Origin: Micromonospora rosaria
GTDB taxonomy: Bacteria > Actinomycetota > Actinomycetes > Mycobacteriales > Micromonosporaceae
Length of the DNA stretch: 64,000 bases
Direction: 5' to 3'
NCBI RefSeq assembly: GCF_001567585.1
Contig: NZ_LRQV01000019.1
Location: 1 to 64,000 of the forward strand
Below, piece after piece: positions 23,041 through 31,809 of this stretch; the first letter of the stretch is position 1; every line of letters starts with the position of its first letter. The translations under genes and the position numbers were made by a program. The notes under the pieces are model-generated. The model had not been told where the DNA came from. It ran no database searches and worked only from the letters and a program-made list of their open reading frames with translations.

Positions 23041-24561
23041 ATGGGACGGCCAGAAAGGCCACTGGATAAGGCAAACAGCCCCTTTGCCTCTTTCGCTGCT
23101 GACCTACGAGAGCTGCGCAATCGTGCCGGTACGCCAAGCTACCGACAGATGTCACGAGTTGCGCTCTTTGCCCCATCCGTACTGTCCAGCGCGGCGAGCG
23201 GCAGGCGACTGCCCTCGTTGCAGGTGACCCTGGCCTTCGTCGACGCGTGCGGCGGGGACCGGCGAGAGTGGGAAGCGCGGTGGCGCGACCTGACCGGACA
23301 GCGAGGCCGGCCGGGGGCCGTCACCGGCAGCAGACCGCCGCGGCACCGGGCGGCCGAGCCCGTCGGCACGGGCTCCGTGGCCGAGGCCACCGAGCCGTCG
23401 CCACCGCACTGGATCACGCCGCCCCGCTATGCCTGGCCGCTGAGCCCCGTCGTCGGGGTGCCCCCGCCGCGCCCCGCCCAGTTGCCACCCTTCCCGGCCT
23501 CCTTCGTGGGCCGGCGGGCCCAATTCTCCGAGGCGGCGGCCCTGTCCACGGGCCGCACGGGGGCACCACTGCTGCTCAGCGGACAGGTCGGGGTGGGCAA
23601 GACCGCCTTCGCGTTGCGCCTCGCCCAGGAACAGGTCACAGCGCTGCCGGACGGCGAACTCTACGCCGACCTCGGTGGCAGCGGCGCCGCCCGGGTCGAC
23701 CCGGGCGCCGTCCTCGCCGCCTTCCTTCAGGCGCTGGGGGTGCCGGCCGACCAGGTACCCTCCGACGTCGCACCGGCAGCAGCGCTGTACCGGTCGCTGA
23801 TGGCCCAGCGGCGCATGCTGGTCCTGCTCGACGACGCCGCGGACGAAGCCCAACTCAGACAGCTCCTGGTGCACTCCCACTCCACCGTCGTGCTGGTGAC
23901 CAGCCGAAGCCGGCTGCTGGGGCTCGACGGAATGCACCGCATCCACCTGGAGCCGCTGCCACGCCCCGAATCGGTGGCACTGCTGCTGGGACTCGTCGGC
24001 GGCCGCAGGACCAGCGCCGAGCCCGCCGCCGCCGGACACATCGCGGAACTGTGCGCGGACCTGCCGCTCGCGCTCGACGTCGCCGGACGGCGGATCGCCG
24101 CACACCCCACCTGGCCGCTCACCCATCTGGTCGACCACCTGGGCGACCGGCAGCGGCTGCTCGACCGGCTGCGGGTGGGCGACCTCAGTGTCCGGGACCG
24201 GCTCGCCTCGGCGTTCCGGCGACTCCAGCCCGCCGCCCGCGAGGCGCTCGCCCTCCTCGCCGCCCGGGACCGGGGCAGTGTGTCCCGGGCCGGCCTGGGC
24301 GTGCCGGCCGACGTCGGCGACGACATGGTCGAGACCCTGGTGGACAGCGGCCTGCTGCAGTACACGCCGATCGCGGGACGGTTCCGGTTGCCGCCCCTGG
24401 TGCGGTTGTTCGTCACCGAACAACGCTGCCGGCGCGACCACACCGGGTCGGCCGAGTGCGTCGACTGCCGGGCCGAGGAGCTGGCGTATCCCCGCCGGCA
24501 GACCGCCCGACCGACCACGACCCGTCGTAGCGCGTCCGTCGCGCAGTTGATTGTTCGGTGA
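23041..24561 (+). CDS. XRE-type HTH/NB-ARC regulator of the hydrazine operon
   Basis: A 506-residue signal-transducing regulator. Residues 20-85 form a helix-turn-helix (LRELRNRAGTPSYRQMSRVA and SVLSSAASGRRLPSL). After a proline-rich linker comes an NB-ARC ATPase with P-loop GQVGVGKT (181-188), VLLDDAADEAQL as Walker B, VTSRSRLLGL (sensor) and LPLALDVAGRR, the GxP-like motif. Unlike AfsR it has no SARP domain and no TPR tail, ending soon after the winged-helix part with several Cys (CRRDHTGSAECVDCRA). That tail may bind metal. Its TGA overlaps the GTG of the first ATP-grasp gene, so regulator and pathway are translationally coupled. It is the obvious pathway-specific activator. Confidence 0.88.
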   Translation: MGRPERPLDKANSPFASFAADLRELRNRAGTPSYRQMSRVALFAPSVLSSAASGRRLPSLQVTLAFVDACGGDRREWEARWRDLTGQRGRPGAVTGSRPPRHRAAEPVGTGSVAEATEPSPPHWITPPRYAWPLSPVVGVPPPRPAQLPPFPASFVGRRAQFSEAAALSTGRTGAPLLLSGQVGVGKTAFALRLAQEQVTALPDGELYADLGGSGAARVDPGAVLAAFLQALGVPADQVPSDVAPAAALYRSLMAQRRMLVLLDDAADEAQLRQLLVHSHSTVVLVTSRSRLLGLDGMHRIHLEPLPRPESVALLLGLVGGRRTSAEPAAAGHIAELCADLPLALDVAGRRIAAHPTWPLTHLVDHLGDRQRLLDRLRVGDLSVRDRLASAFRRLQPAAREALALLAARDRGSVSRAGLGVPADVGDDMVETLVDSGLLQYTPIAGRFRLPPLVRLFVTEQRCRRDHTGSAECVDCRAEELAYPRRQTARPTTTRRSASVAQLIVR

Positions 24562-25889
24562 CCGGCAGGGTTCCGGTCAACCGCGCGCCCACCTTGAATG
24601 AACGCGTCGACAGTGCCGACGACCCCGCGGCCGAAGGGAACACGGTGGACGCAGACGGTGTGGTGCTCGTACTCGGGTGCGGGATGCAGAGGTACCGGGA
24701 GTACCTGCTCGCGTCGGCGGCGGCCCGCCACCGGCTGTGGCTGTTCAACCCGCAGCCGCCCGACTGGCAGCAGCCGTACCTGACCGGGGCGACCCAGGTC
24801 GACGTGCTCGACCGGGACGCCGTCCTCGCCCAGGCCCGGGAACTGGCCGCGAACCGCCCGGTGCGCGGCGTCCTGAGCTGGGACGAGACCCTGGTGGTCA
24901 ACACCGCCCACGTGGCCGCCGCACTGGGCCTGCCCGGTGCCACCGTCGACGGTATCGAGGCCTGCCGCGACAAGCACCGCACCCGCCGGCTGCTCACCGC
25001 CGCAGGGCTGCCGCAGCCGCGCTACGGGTGGGCGGACGACGCCGAGGCAGCCGTTACGCTGGCCGAGCACATCGGCTTCCCGGTCGTGGTCAAACCGCGC
25101 GGCATGGGCGCGAGCATCGGCGTCGCGCTCGCCCTGGACGCACCGCAGGCACGGGCGGCCTTCCAGATCGCCGACGAGGCGAGCCGGATCGGCGCGGTCG
25201 CCTACCACGGCGGCGCACTCGTCGAGGAGTACCTCACCGGACCGGAGATCAGCATGGACGCCGCCGTCGTCGACGGCGAGTACGTACCCCTGTTCCTGGC
25301 CCGCAAGCAGGTCGGCATGCATCCCTACTTCGAGGAACTCGGCCACGTCGTCGACCCGGCCGACCCGCTACGCGAGGATCCGGACCTGCTGCGCATCCTG
25401 CGCGCCGCGCACCAGGTCATCGGCCTGCGGTACGGCATCACCCACACCGAGCTGAAACTGACCGACTGCGGACCGGTCATCGTCGAGATCAACGGACGCC
25501 TCGGCGGCGACCTGATCCCCCTGCTGGGGAGCCTGGCCACCGGCATCGACCCCGGCGCCGCCGTCGTCGACGTCGCACTGGCCCGACGACCGCAGGTCGA
25601 CGCGACCCGGCACCGCGTCGTCGGCATCCGCTTCGGATATCCGCCCGCAGACTGCCGGGTCGACGCGGTGCAGGTACCGGCCGCCGACGAGCAGGCGGGC
25701 ATCCTCCACGCCGCCGTCCTGGTCGAACCCGGCACGGAACTGCGGCTGCCGCCCGGCGGATACATCTCCCGGCACTCCTACGTCATCTGCGCCGGCGCCA
25801 CGGCAGGCGAGTGCGACGACAGGCTCGCTGCTGCCGCCGCCGCGGTGCGGATGCGCGGACAGGCACTGACCGGCACATCGGCCGGCTGA
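24558..25889 (+). CDS. ATP-grasp carboxylate-amine ligase (first of three)
   Basis: A 443-residue ATP-grasp enzyme of the type that joins a carboxylate to an amine through an acyl phosphate. Seen are the N-terminal Rossmann-like part (GVVLVLGCG), the glycine-rich ATP loop FPVVVKPRGMGASIGV, EEYLTGPEISMDA for adenine binding, and HTELKLTDCGPVIVEINGRLGGDL, with Glu and Asn for Mg2+. The style is close to bacilysin/dapdiamide-type dipeptide ligases. The GTG at 24558 overlaps the regulator's stop; an internal GTG near 24645 would shorten it by 29 disordered residues. Probable role: forming an amide between an amino acid and another pathway intermediate. It is only distantly like the two other ATP-grasps in the operon. 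Confidence 0.88.
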   Translation: MTGRVPVNRAPTLNERVDSADDPAAEGNTVDADGVVLVLGCGMQRYREYLLASAAARHRLWLFNPQPPDWQQPYLTGATQVDVLDRDAVLAQARELAANRPVRGVLSWDETLVVNTAHVAAALGLPGATVDGIEACRDKHRTRRLLTAAGLPQPRYGWADDAEAAVTLAEHIGFPVVVKPRGMGASIGVALALDAPQARAAFQIADEASRIGAVAYHGGALVEEYLTGPEISMDAAVVDGEYVPLFLARKQVGMHPYFEELGHVVDPADPLREDPDLLRILRAAHQVIGLRYGITHTELKLTDCGPVIVEINGRLGGDLIPLLGSLATGIDPGAAVVDVALARRPQVDATRHRVVGIRFGYPPADCRVDAVQVPAADEQAGILHAAVLVEPGTELRLPPGGYISRHSYVICAGATAGECDDRLAAAAAAVRMRGQALTGTSAG

Positions 25890-25980
25890 CCCGACACCGT
25901 CAGCCACCCCAGCCGCCCGACCGGCACGACCGCCGGTCGGTGAGCTGTCGGCACCATCCACCCACCACTGTGGAGCGCCC

Positions 25981-27327
25981 ATGACACATCGTGAGGTTCA
26001 CCTGCTCGCCATCGGCGCCGGGCCGTCCAACCTGGCCCTGGCCGTCGCCATCGACGAGACCGCACCCGAGGACCTGGCCCGGGGCACCCTGCTCGTCGAA
26101 CGCGACGACTCGGTGTCCTGGCAGCGAGGCATGCTACTGCCCGAAGCGCAGAGCCAGGTGTCGTTCCTGAAGGACCTGGTCACCCTCCGCAACCCGAAGA
26201 GCCGGTTCTCGTTCATCAACTACCTGCACTCCGTTGGCCGGCTCGACGATTTCATCAACCTGGGCAGCTTCCTGCCGTACCGGGTGGAGCTGGCGAACTA
26301 CCTCCAGTGGGCGGCCGACTCGCTGAGCCGGGTCCGGGTGGAGACCAGCCGCGAGGTCACCTCGATCGAGCCGCGCCGCACGGCCGACGGCGTGGTCACC
26401 GGCTGGCTGGCCCACCTGGCCGACGGGGAGACCATCGGCTGCCGCTACCTGTCCGTCGGCATGGGGCGAGACCCGCACGTGCCGGAGGTCTTCGGCGGGT
26501 TACGGCGGGACCTCCTCATCCACAGCACCGAGTACGTCCCGCGCATCGCCGCGGTGCCCCAGGACCGCCCCTACCGGGTCGCCGTCGTGGGCGGAGCGCA
26601 GAGCGCGGCGGAGATGTTCGCCGCCGTGCAGCAGGACCTGCCCGGATGCACCCCGACCATGATCATGCGCTCGATCGGCCTGAACAACTACGAAAGCAGC
26701 AAGTTCACCAACGAGCTGTACTTCCCGTCGTTCGTGGACCAGTTCCACGCCGCCCGGCCACCGGCCCGCACCCAACTGCTCGCCGAGATGCACCGCAGCA
26801 ACTACGCCGGGCTCGCCCCCGGCATGCTGGACACGCTGTACCGGCAGTTCTACCTCGACCGGCTGGGCGGACACCGCCGACTCCGGATGATCACGATGGC
26901 GGACGTCACCGGCGCCGTCGAGGACGGCGGCGAGGTGGTACTGACCCTCAACGACCGGATGAGCGGCCGCACCGAGGAACTGCGCGTCGACCTCGTCCTG
27001 CTCGGCACCGGCTTCGTCAGCGCCATGCCGCGCATGGTGCGGACGCTGGGCGACACCCTCGGGCTGGACAGCATCCAGGTCACCCGCCACTACCGGCTGG
27101 TCCTCGACGGCCCGGCGACCGGCGCGTGCTACCTGCAGGGCGTCAACGAGGCGACCCACGGCATCGCCGACTCGTTGCTCAGCGTCCTGGCGGCGCGCTC
27201 GGACGAGATCCTCCAGGACCTCCTGGCCCACCGCGCCGACGTCACCCCGGCCGCCGTCATCCCGGCGCTGGACACCGCCCCCGTTCCGGCCCCGCGCAGC
27301 GCCGAGAGCGTGCCCTCCATCGCCTAG
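25981..27327 (+). CDS. Lysine/ornithine N-hydroxylase (flavin monooxygenase)
   Basis: A 448-residue NADPH- and FAD-dependent amine N-hydroxylase of the IucD/SidA family. FAD motif GAGPSN (12-17), the family signature SFLKDLVTLRNPKSRFSF (61-78), NADPH motif VVGGAQSAAE (202-211), the substrate-pocket segment NNYESSKFTNELYFP (235-249) and LGTGF (341-345) are all present. It should convert the side-chain amine of lysine or ornithine to a hydroxylamine; which one cannot be told. In hydrazine pathways this hydroxylamine is the electrophilic nitrogen for N-N bond formation. Leu174 is coded by TTA (26500-26502), the only TTA I found in the operon. The ATG start follows the first ATP-grasp by 91 bp. 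Confidence 0.93.
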   Translation: MTHREVHLLAIGAGPSNLALAVAIDETAPEDLARGTLLVERDDSVSWQRGMLLPEAQSQVSFLKDLVTLRNPKSRFSFINYLHSVGRLDDFINLGSFLPYRVELANYLQWAADSLSRVRVETSREVTSIEPRRTADGVVTGWLAHLADGETIGCRYLSVGMGRDPHVPEVFGGLRRDLLIHSTEYVPRIAAVPQDRPYRVAVVGGAQSAAEMFAAVQQDLPGCTPTMIMRSIGLNNYESSKFTNELYFPSFVDQFHAARPPARTQLLAEMHRSNYAGLAPGMLDTLYRQFYLDRLGGHRRLRMITMADVTGAVEDGGEVVLTLNDRMSGRTEELRVDLVLLGTGFVSAMPRMVRTLGDTLGLDSIQVTRHYRLVLDGPATGACYLQGVNEATHGIADSLLSVLAARSDEILQDLLAHRADVTPAAVIPALDTAPVPAPRSAESVPSIA

Positions 27328-27367
27328 CCACGCCACCGACCGTACCGAATCACCTGAGGAGTATCCG

Positions 27368-27739
27368 GTGGACATCAAACCGCTCGACCGCGCCGACCTT
27401 CGCCACGAGAACGGGCTCGACGCCCAACGACTGCTGCCCTGGCCGGCGCTGAACGCGCCGTTCGAGGGCTCCTGGTGCGTGATCCGGCCAGGAACCGCCT
27501 CGACCGCACACGCGCACCACGAGTACGAGATCTTCATCGCCCTCGCCGGCACCGCGGTCCTCGACTCCCAGGGACAACGCCGCCCGTTCGTCGCCGGCGA
27601 CATCGTGCACTTCCCCCCGCACGTCGAACACCGCGTGATCAACGAGGGGGAGACCGACTTCGAGATGTACAGCGTCTGGTGGGACCAGGACATGGCCCGC
27701 CGTTTCCTCACCCGCGACGGACAGGACGGCCCCGCGTGA
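27368..27739 (+). CDS. Free-standing cupin, hydrazine-synthetase partner
   Basis: A 123-residue single cupin. Motif 1 is perfect: G42-x5-H48-x-H50-x3-E54-x6-G61, and motif 2 runs from G77 to H88 and N92. Three histidines and one glutamate can hold a metal, probably zinc. In known hydrazine synthetases (Spb40, PyfG and relatives) a cupin fused to a methionyl-tRNA-synthetase-like domain rearranges the ester of N-hydroxylysine with an amino acid into an N-N bonded product. Here the cupin is separate but its TGA overlaps the next GTG (GTGA) with the MetRS-like gene, so the two proteins are surely made together. Start is the GTG at 27368, after GAGGAG. Confidence 0.88.
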   Translation: MDIKPLDRADLRHENGLDAQRLLPWPALNAPFEGSWCVIRPGTASTAHAHHEYEIFIALAGTAVLDSQGQRRPFVAGDIVHFPPHVEHRVINEGETDFEMYSVWWDQDMARRFLTRDGQDGPA

Positions 27740-29385
27740 ACGCCGCCGACACCGACGACCGCCGGGTGGTCATCATCGGCCCGCCACCCACCCCGAACGG
27801 CGACCTGCACGTGGGACACATCGCCGGCCCGTACCTCGCCGCCGACGTCCACGCCCGCTACCTGCGCGCCGCCGGCCGCAGCGTGCTCTACGTCAGCGGC
27901 ACCGACGACAGCCAGACCTACGTCGTCGGTACCGCCGCCCGGCAGGGCACCAGCCCCGAGGCGCTGGCGGACAAGTCGTGGCACGACATCCGGGCGGCCT
28001 TCGACGCGGTCGGCATCGCCGTGGACGGGTTCGCGCCGTTCGACGACGGCTACCGGTCGGCGGTGCTCGACTTCGTCGACCGGCTGTACCGGGCCGGGGC
28101 GTTCGAACTGCGGACGGTCCGCATGCCGTACTCCGCCGCCACCGGCAGGTACCTGATGGAAGGGCTGGTCAGCGGCGAATGTCCGGTCTGCCTGGCGGTC
28201 AGCCGGGGCGGCCTGTGCGAATCGTGCGGCCACCCCAACAACTTCGACGACCTGCGTGACCCGTGGTCCACCGTCGACCCCGACGACCCGGTGACGCTGC
28301 GCGAGACACAGATCCTGGTCCTGCCGCTGGAGCGGTACCGCCCGCAACTGGAACAGTTCTACGCCCACCGGCGGCTGCCGTGGCGGCCGCACATGGAACA
28401 ACTCGTGCGGGAACTGCTGGCCCGACCCCTGCCGGACTTCCCGATCACCTACCCCACGGACTGGGGCATCCCCGCGCCCTTCGCCGAGACCCCGGGACAG
28501 GTCCTCAACGCCTGGGCGGAAGGCATGCCCGCCTCGATGTACTGCACCGCCGTCGGACAGGCCCACGCCGGTGAACGGCCCGCCGCAGCCGACGAGCTCT
28601 GGCGACGCGACCGCGACATCCAGCTGGTCTACTTCCTCGGCTTCGACAACGCCTACTTCTGGGGCGTCACCCACCTGGCGCTGCTCCTGGCCCACCAGGA
28701 CCGCTACGTGCTGCCCGACACCATCGTCTGCAACGAGTTCTACGAACTCGAACACGACAAGTTCTCCACGAGCAAGGGCCACGTGATCTGGGCCCGGGAC
28801 CTGCTCGCGGAGGTGCCACGCGACCTGGTGCGCTTCTACCTGGCCCTCACCGCACCCGAGCACGCCCGGACCAGCTTCAGCAGCCCCGCGCTGACCAAGG
28901 TCGCGCACACGCGGCTCGTGCAGCCCTGGAACGACCTCGTCACCGACCTCGCCGCGGCGGCGCGGACGCTCGGCGTACACGGTGCCGCCCTACCGGCGGG
29001 CCCCGCCGCCCACACCCGGCGCACCGCCATGACCGCCCGGTTCACCGCCTGCTACGAGCTGCCCGGATTCAGCATGTTCCGGGCCGCCGACCTCATCTCG
29101 TTGCACGTACAGCGGCTCCGGGAGTCAGCCGCCGCCCTGACCGCCGCCCTGCCCGAACTCGACGCACCCGCCGCGATCGAGCGACTCGGCGACCTGTACA
29201 CCGAGGTCGGCGCGCTCGCCGCCGCCGCCGCGCCGATCCTGATCGACCTGGGCGCCGCCGTCGCCGCCACGACCAGCCGACCGGGCCAGGCCGCGCCCGA
29301 CAGCGGACCGGTGCGCGCTGTCGACCTGCCCACCCTGCCCGCCGTCGCACCCGCCCAGCACCAGGTCCCGTGCACATCACCGTAG
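27736..29385 (+). CDS. Methionyl-tRNA synthetase-like N-N bond-forming ligase
   Basis: A 549-residue class I aminoacyl-tRNA-synthetase homologue. HIGH motif as HVGH (25-28) in TPNGDLHVGH, zinc-knuckle cysteines 149, 152, 161 and 164 (CPVC...CESC), and the KMSKS counterpart KFSTSKG (342-348). A housekeeping MetRS would not lie in this operon, and the C-terminal anticodon region is short and poorly conserved. Its place between an N-hydroxylase, a cupin and a DAO flavoenzyme matches hydrazine synthetases: it would adenylate an amino acid and esterify the hydroxylamine oxygen, and the cupin would rearrange the ester to N-N. The GTG start overlaps the cupin stop; the end overlaps the next gene by 16 bp. 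Amino acid used (Gly, Glu or other) is unknown. Confidence 0.9.
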   Translation: MNAADTDDRRVVIIGPPPTPNGDLHVGHIAGPYLAADVHARYLRAAGRSVLYVSGTDDSQTYVVGTAARQGTSPEALADKSWHDIRAAFDAVGIAVDGFAPFDDGYRSAVLDFVDRLYRAGAFELRTVRMPYSAATGRYLMEGLVSGECPVCLAVSRGGLCESCGHPNNFDDLRDPWSTVDPDDPVTLRETQILVLPLERYRPQLEQFYAHRRLPWRPHMEQLVRELLARPLPDFPITYPTDWGIPAPFAETPGQVLNAWAEGMPASMYCTAVGQAHAGERPAAADELWRRDRDIQLVYFLGFDNAYFWGVTHLALLLAHQDRYVLPDTIVCNEFYELEHDKFSTSKGHVIWARDLLAEVPRDLVRFYLALTAPEHARTSFSSPALTKVAHTRLVQPWNDLVTDLAAAARTLGVHGAALPAGPAAHTRRTAMTARFTACYELPGFSMFRAADLISLHVQRLRESAAALTAALPELDAPAAIERLGDLYTEVGALAAAAAPILIDLGAAVAATTSRPGQAAPDSGPVRAVDLPTLPAVAPAQHQVPCTSP

Positions 29386-30515
29386 TCGGTGGCGGCGTGA
29401 TCGGCCTGCTCACGGCGGTCGAATCGGTCCTGGCGGGACACCGGGTCACCGTGGTGGAGCAGGCCGCACTACCCAACGCCGCGGCGGCCTCCGCCGACCG
29501 GCACCGGATCATCCGTGCCCTGCACCTCGGCGACGGCGGCGCGACGACCGCGGCGGCGCGGGCCCACCGCCGGTGGATCGAGCTGGAGAAGACGCTCTAC
29601 ACCCGCTTCTACGACCGGGTGGGCGCGCTGAGCGTGCTGCCCGAGGACCAGATCGTCCCCGCCGTCTCGCTGCTCGGGTACGCCGGTGTCTGGTCGCGGG
29701 TGCTGCGCGGCGCTGACCTGGCCGAACGGTACCCGATGCTGTCGTTCGCCCCGGACGCCACCGCGGTGCTGGAACGGGAGGCCGGGGTCCTGCTCGCCGA
29801 CCGGGTGCTGCGCGGCTGCCTCGGCTGGCTGCGCTGGCAGCCCACGGTCGGGTTCGTCACCCACCAGCCCGTGCGGGCGATCGACCCGGCGGCGAAAGCG
29901 GTGAATCTGGCCGACGGCACGGTGCTCACCGGCGACGCGGTCCTGGTCGCCGCCGGGGCCTGGTCCCGCGACCTGCTGCCGCCGTCGGTGGCGAACCGCC
30001 TGACCCTCTACCGCCAGAGCATGCTCTACTGCGACGTCGACGACGAACGGGCATGGTCGACGCTGGCCGCCATGCCCTCGCTCGGCGGCCCACAGCGGCG
30101 GTGGCTGGTCCCGCCGGTGGCCGGGACACCCCTGAAACTGAGCGCGCACAGCGCCTGCCGCCCGGTGTCCGCCATCGACGACCACGACACCGACGCCGCG
30201 TGGCGCGAGCATCTGCTGGACGCCTTCGCACCGCTGATCCCGGCGCTGCGCGGCGACTGGGTGACCGCCGCCCGGGACTGCTACTACCTTGCCGACGACG
30301 TCAGCGGCGGCGCCCTCGCCGCCCGCCTCGGCGACCAGGTCGTCGCGTACGCCGCCTGCGGCGGCACGTCCTTCAAGTTCGCACCGCTCATCGCCGAGGC
30401 GCTCGTCCGGTGCGCCGACGGGTCGCTTGCTGAGATGCCGGCCGTGCCCACCGTGACGGTCGTCGACGCAGACCGCCCGATCGATGTCGTACCACCGGAA
30501 GGGGACAGACAATGA
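29370..30515 (+). CDS. DAO-family FAD oxidoreductase
   Basis: A 381-residue flavoenzyme of the D-amino-acid-oxidase/glycine-oxidase family. Residues 1-35 form the FAD Rossmann motif (VVGGGVIGLLTAVESVLAGH), followed by a family-like ADRHRIIRALHLGDGG segment and, near the C-terminus, YAACGGTSFKFAPLIAEAL, the second FAD contact with GxSFKFAP. In the s56-p1 pathway a homologue (Spb39) oxidises N6-(carboxymethylamino)lysine, releasing hydrazinoacetate and a lysine-derived semialdehyde. The same cleavage or a related oxidation is the best guess. The GTG start lies inside the end of the MetRS-like gene and its stop overlaps the next ATG (ATGA). Confidence 0.88.
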   Translation: MHITVVGGGVIGLLTAVESVLAGHRVTVVEQAALPNAAAASADRHRIIRALHLGDGGATTAAARAHRRWIELEKTLYTRFYDRVGALSVLPEDQIVPAVSLLGYAGVWSRVLRGADLAERYPMLSFAPDATAVLEREAGVLLADRVLRGCLGWLRWQPTVGFVTHQPVRAIDPAAKAVNLADGTVLTGDAVLVAAGAWSRDLLPPSVANRLTLYRQSMLYCDVDDERAWSTLAAMPSLGGPQRRWLVPPVAGTPLKLSAHSACRPVSAIDDHDTDAAWREHLLDAFAPLIPALRGDWVTAARDCYYLADDVSGGALAARLGDQVVAYAACGGTSFKFAPLIAEALVRCADGSLAEMPAVPTVTVVDADRPIDVVPPEGDRQ

Positions 30516-31762
30516 AACTGCTCGCCGTCGAGGCAGTGCAGAACGGCACCTACTACGCCTCCCGATACCAACAGATCACCGACCTGGGCGTGGACCTCCA
30601 CGTGCTCAACGGCGAGGGGACGCCCGACTTCTGGCCCGCCCCCCGCTACCGGGTCGCCGGGTCGCGGCACGTCGACGCGATCACCGCCGCCGCCCGGCAG
30701 TGGCATCAGCAGGAGGACTTCGCCGGGGTCCTGACGTTCTCCGAGTCCGGGGTGGTCGCCGTCGCGGCCGTGGCGCAGGCCCTCGGCCTCCCCGGGATCG
30801 GACTCGAAGCCGCCCGGACCAGCCGCAACAAGCTGCTGATGCGGGAGGCCCACGAGCGGGGCGGCGCGGCGCACCCGGAGTTCGCCTTCGTCGCCGACCG
30901 CGACCAGGCGCTGGCCGTGGCGGGCAAGTTCGGGTACCCGGTGATCCTCAAGCCGACCCTCGGGGCGGCCAGCAACTTCGTCTTCCGCGTCGACTCCCCC
31001 GACCAGATGGCGCAACGGTTCGACCAGGCCAGCGCGGGCATCCAGACCATGTCGTGGTACCTGATGGAGACCGAGGGCGTCGACCTCGGCCCGCACGGGC
31101 TGCTGGTGGAGTCCTTCCTCGACGGCGACGAGTACCTCATTGAGGCCCTGGCCTGGGACGACGAGGTGTACCTCGGGTCGGTCGTGGACCGGATCACCGT
31201 CGAAGGCGACACCTTCGACGACGACGTGCACCACGCACCCACCGCGCTGACGCCCACCCAGCTCGCCGACGTGCAGCGCGTGGTCGCGGCCGGCGCCCGC
31301 GCGCAAGGGCTGCGCCGCTGCGCGATGCACGCCGAGGTGCGCTTCCACGACGGCCGCCCCCACCTGCTGGAGATCGCGGTGCGTCCCGGTGGGGGAGGAC
31401 TGGACCACATGGCGCGGCTGTCGGCCGGCTACGACCCCATCCAGGCGGTCGTGGACGTGGCCAGCGGTCGACGCCCGGCCGTCGACCACTACCAGCCGAC
31501 CGGGGTGCACACCGCGGCCATGTGCCTGCTGTGCGCATCGGGCACGATCGACAGGGTCGAGGTGCCGGCGGAGGCCCGCGACGACCCCCGGATCTTCTTC
31601 CTCAAGGTGACCGCCACGCCGGGTGACGTCATCCTCCGACCCCCTGCCGGCAACAACATCCTCGGTTTCCTCGGCGCCACCGGCACCTCCCTGGACGACG
31701 CGCTCGACGTGGCCGTGCGGCGCGCGGGTCAGATCCAGGTGGAGTTCCGCGACCGACCATGA
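30512..31762 (+). CDS. ATP-grasp ligase (second of three)
   Basis: A 416-residue ATP-grasp enzyme. The N-terminal part (LLAVEAVQNGTYYASRYQ) resembles ligases that act on amino acids; the ATP loop is FGYPVILKPTLGAASNFVFR, followed by LLVESFLDGDEYLIEA and HAEVRFHDGRPHLLEIAVRP, with the Mg2+ Glu. A C-terminal extension of about 100 residues (GTIDRVEVPAEA...FLKVTATPGD) is of the carnosine-synthase-like ATP-grasp type. It probably condenses the hydrazine-containing acid, or its precursor, with an amino acid. The ATG overlaps the stop of the flavoenzyme gene. Sequence is quite different from the ligases at 24558 and 32705, so each likely acts on its own pair of substrates. Confidence 0.87.
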   Translation: MKLLAVEAVQNGTYYASRYQQITDLGVDLHVLNGEGTPDFWPAPRYRVAGSRHVDAITAAARQWHQQEDFAGVLTFSESGVVAVAAVAQALGLPGIGLEAARTSRNKLLMREAHERGGAAHPEFAFVADRDQALAVAGKFGYPVILKPTLGAASNFVFRVDSPDQMAQRFDQASAGIQTMSWYLMETEGVDLGPHGLLVESFLDGDEYLIEALAWDDEVYLGSVVDRITVEGDTFDDDVHHAPTALTPTQLADVQRVVAAGARAQGLRRCAMHAEVRFHDGRPHLLEIAVRPGGGGLDHMARLSAGYDPIQAVVDVASGRRPAVDHYQPTGVHTAAMCLLCASGTIDRVEVPAEARDDPRIFFLKVTATPGDVILRPPAGNNILGFLGATGTSLDDALDVAVRRAGQIQVEFRDRP

Positions 31763-31809
31763 CCGGCCGTCCAGCCACCCGTCCCACCACCCCCTGACAG
31801 GAGGAGACC

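Noticed and set aside
27475-27735. The MetRS-like frame stays open upstream through the cupin region, hinting at a fused gene.
   Set aside because: The translated upstream part is Arg/Pro-rich, while the perfect cupin motif is in another frame ending in a GTGA overlap. Two separate genes.
26500-28980. A very long open frame (over 800 codons) on the minus strand, opposite the hydroxylase, cupin and MetRS-like genes.
   Set aside because: It is Arg/Val/Gly-rich without any domain and mirrors the third-position GC bias of the genes on the plus strand. It is a shadow frame.
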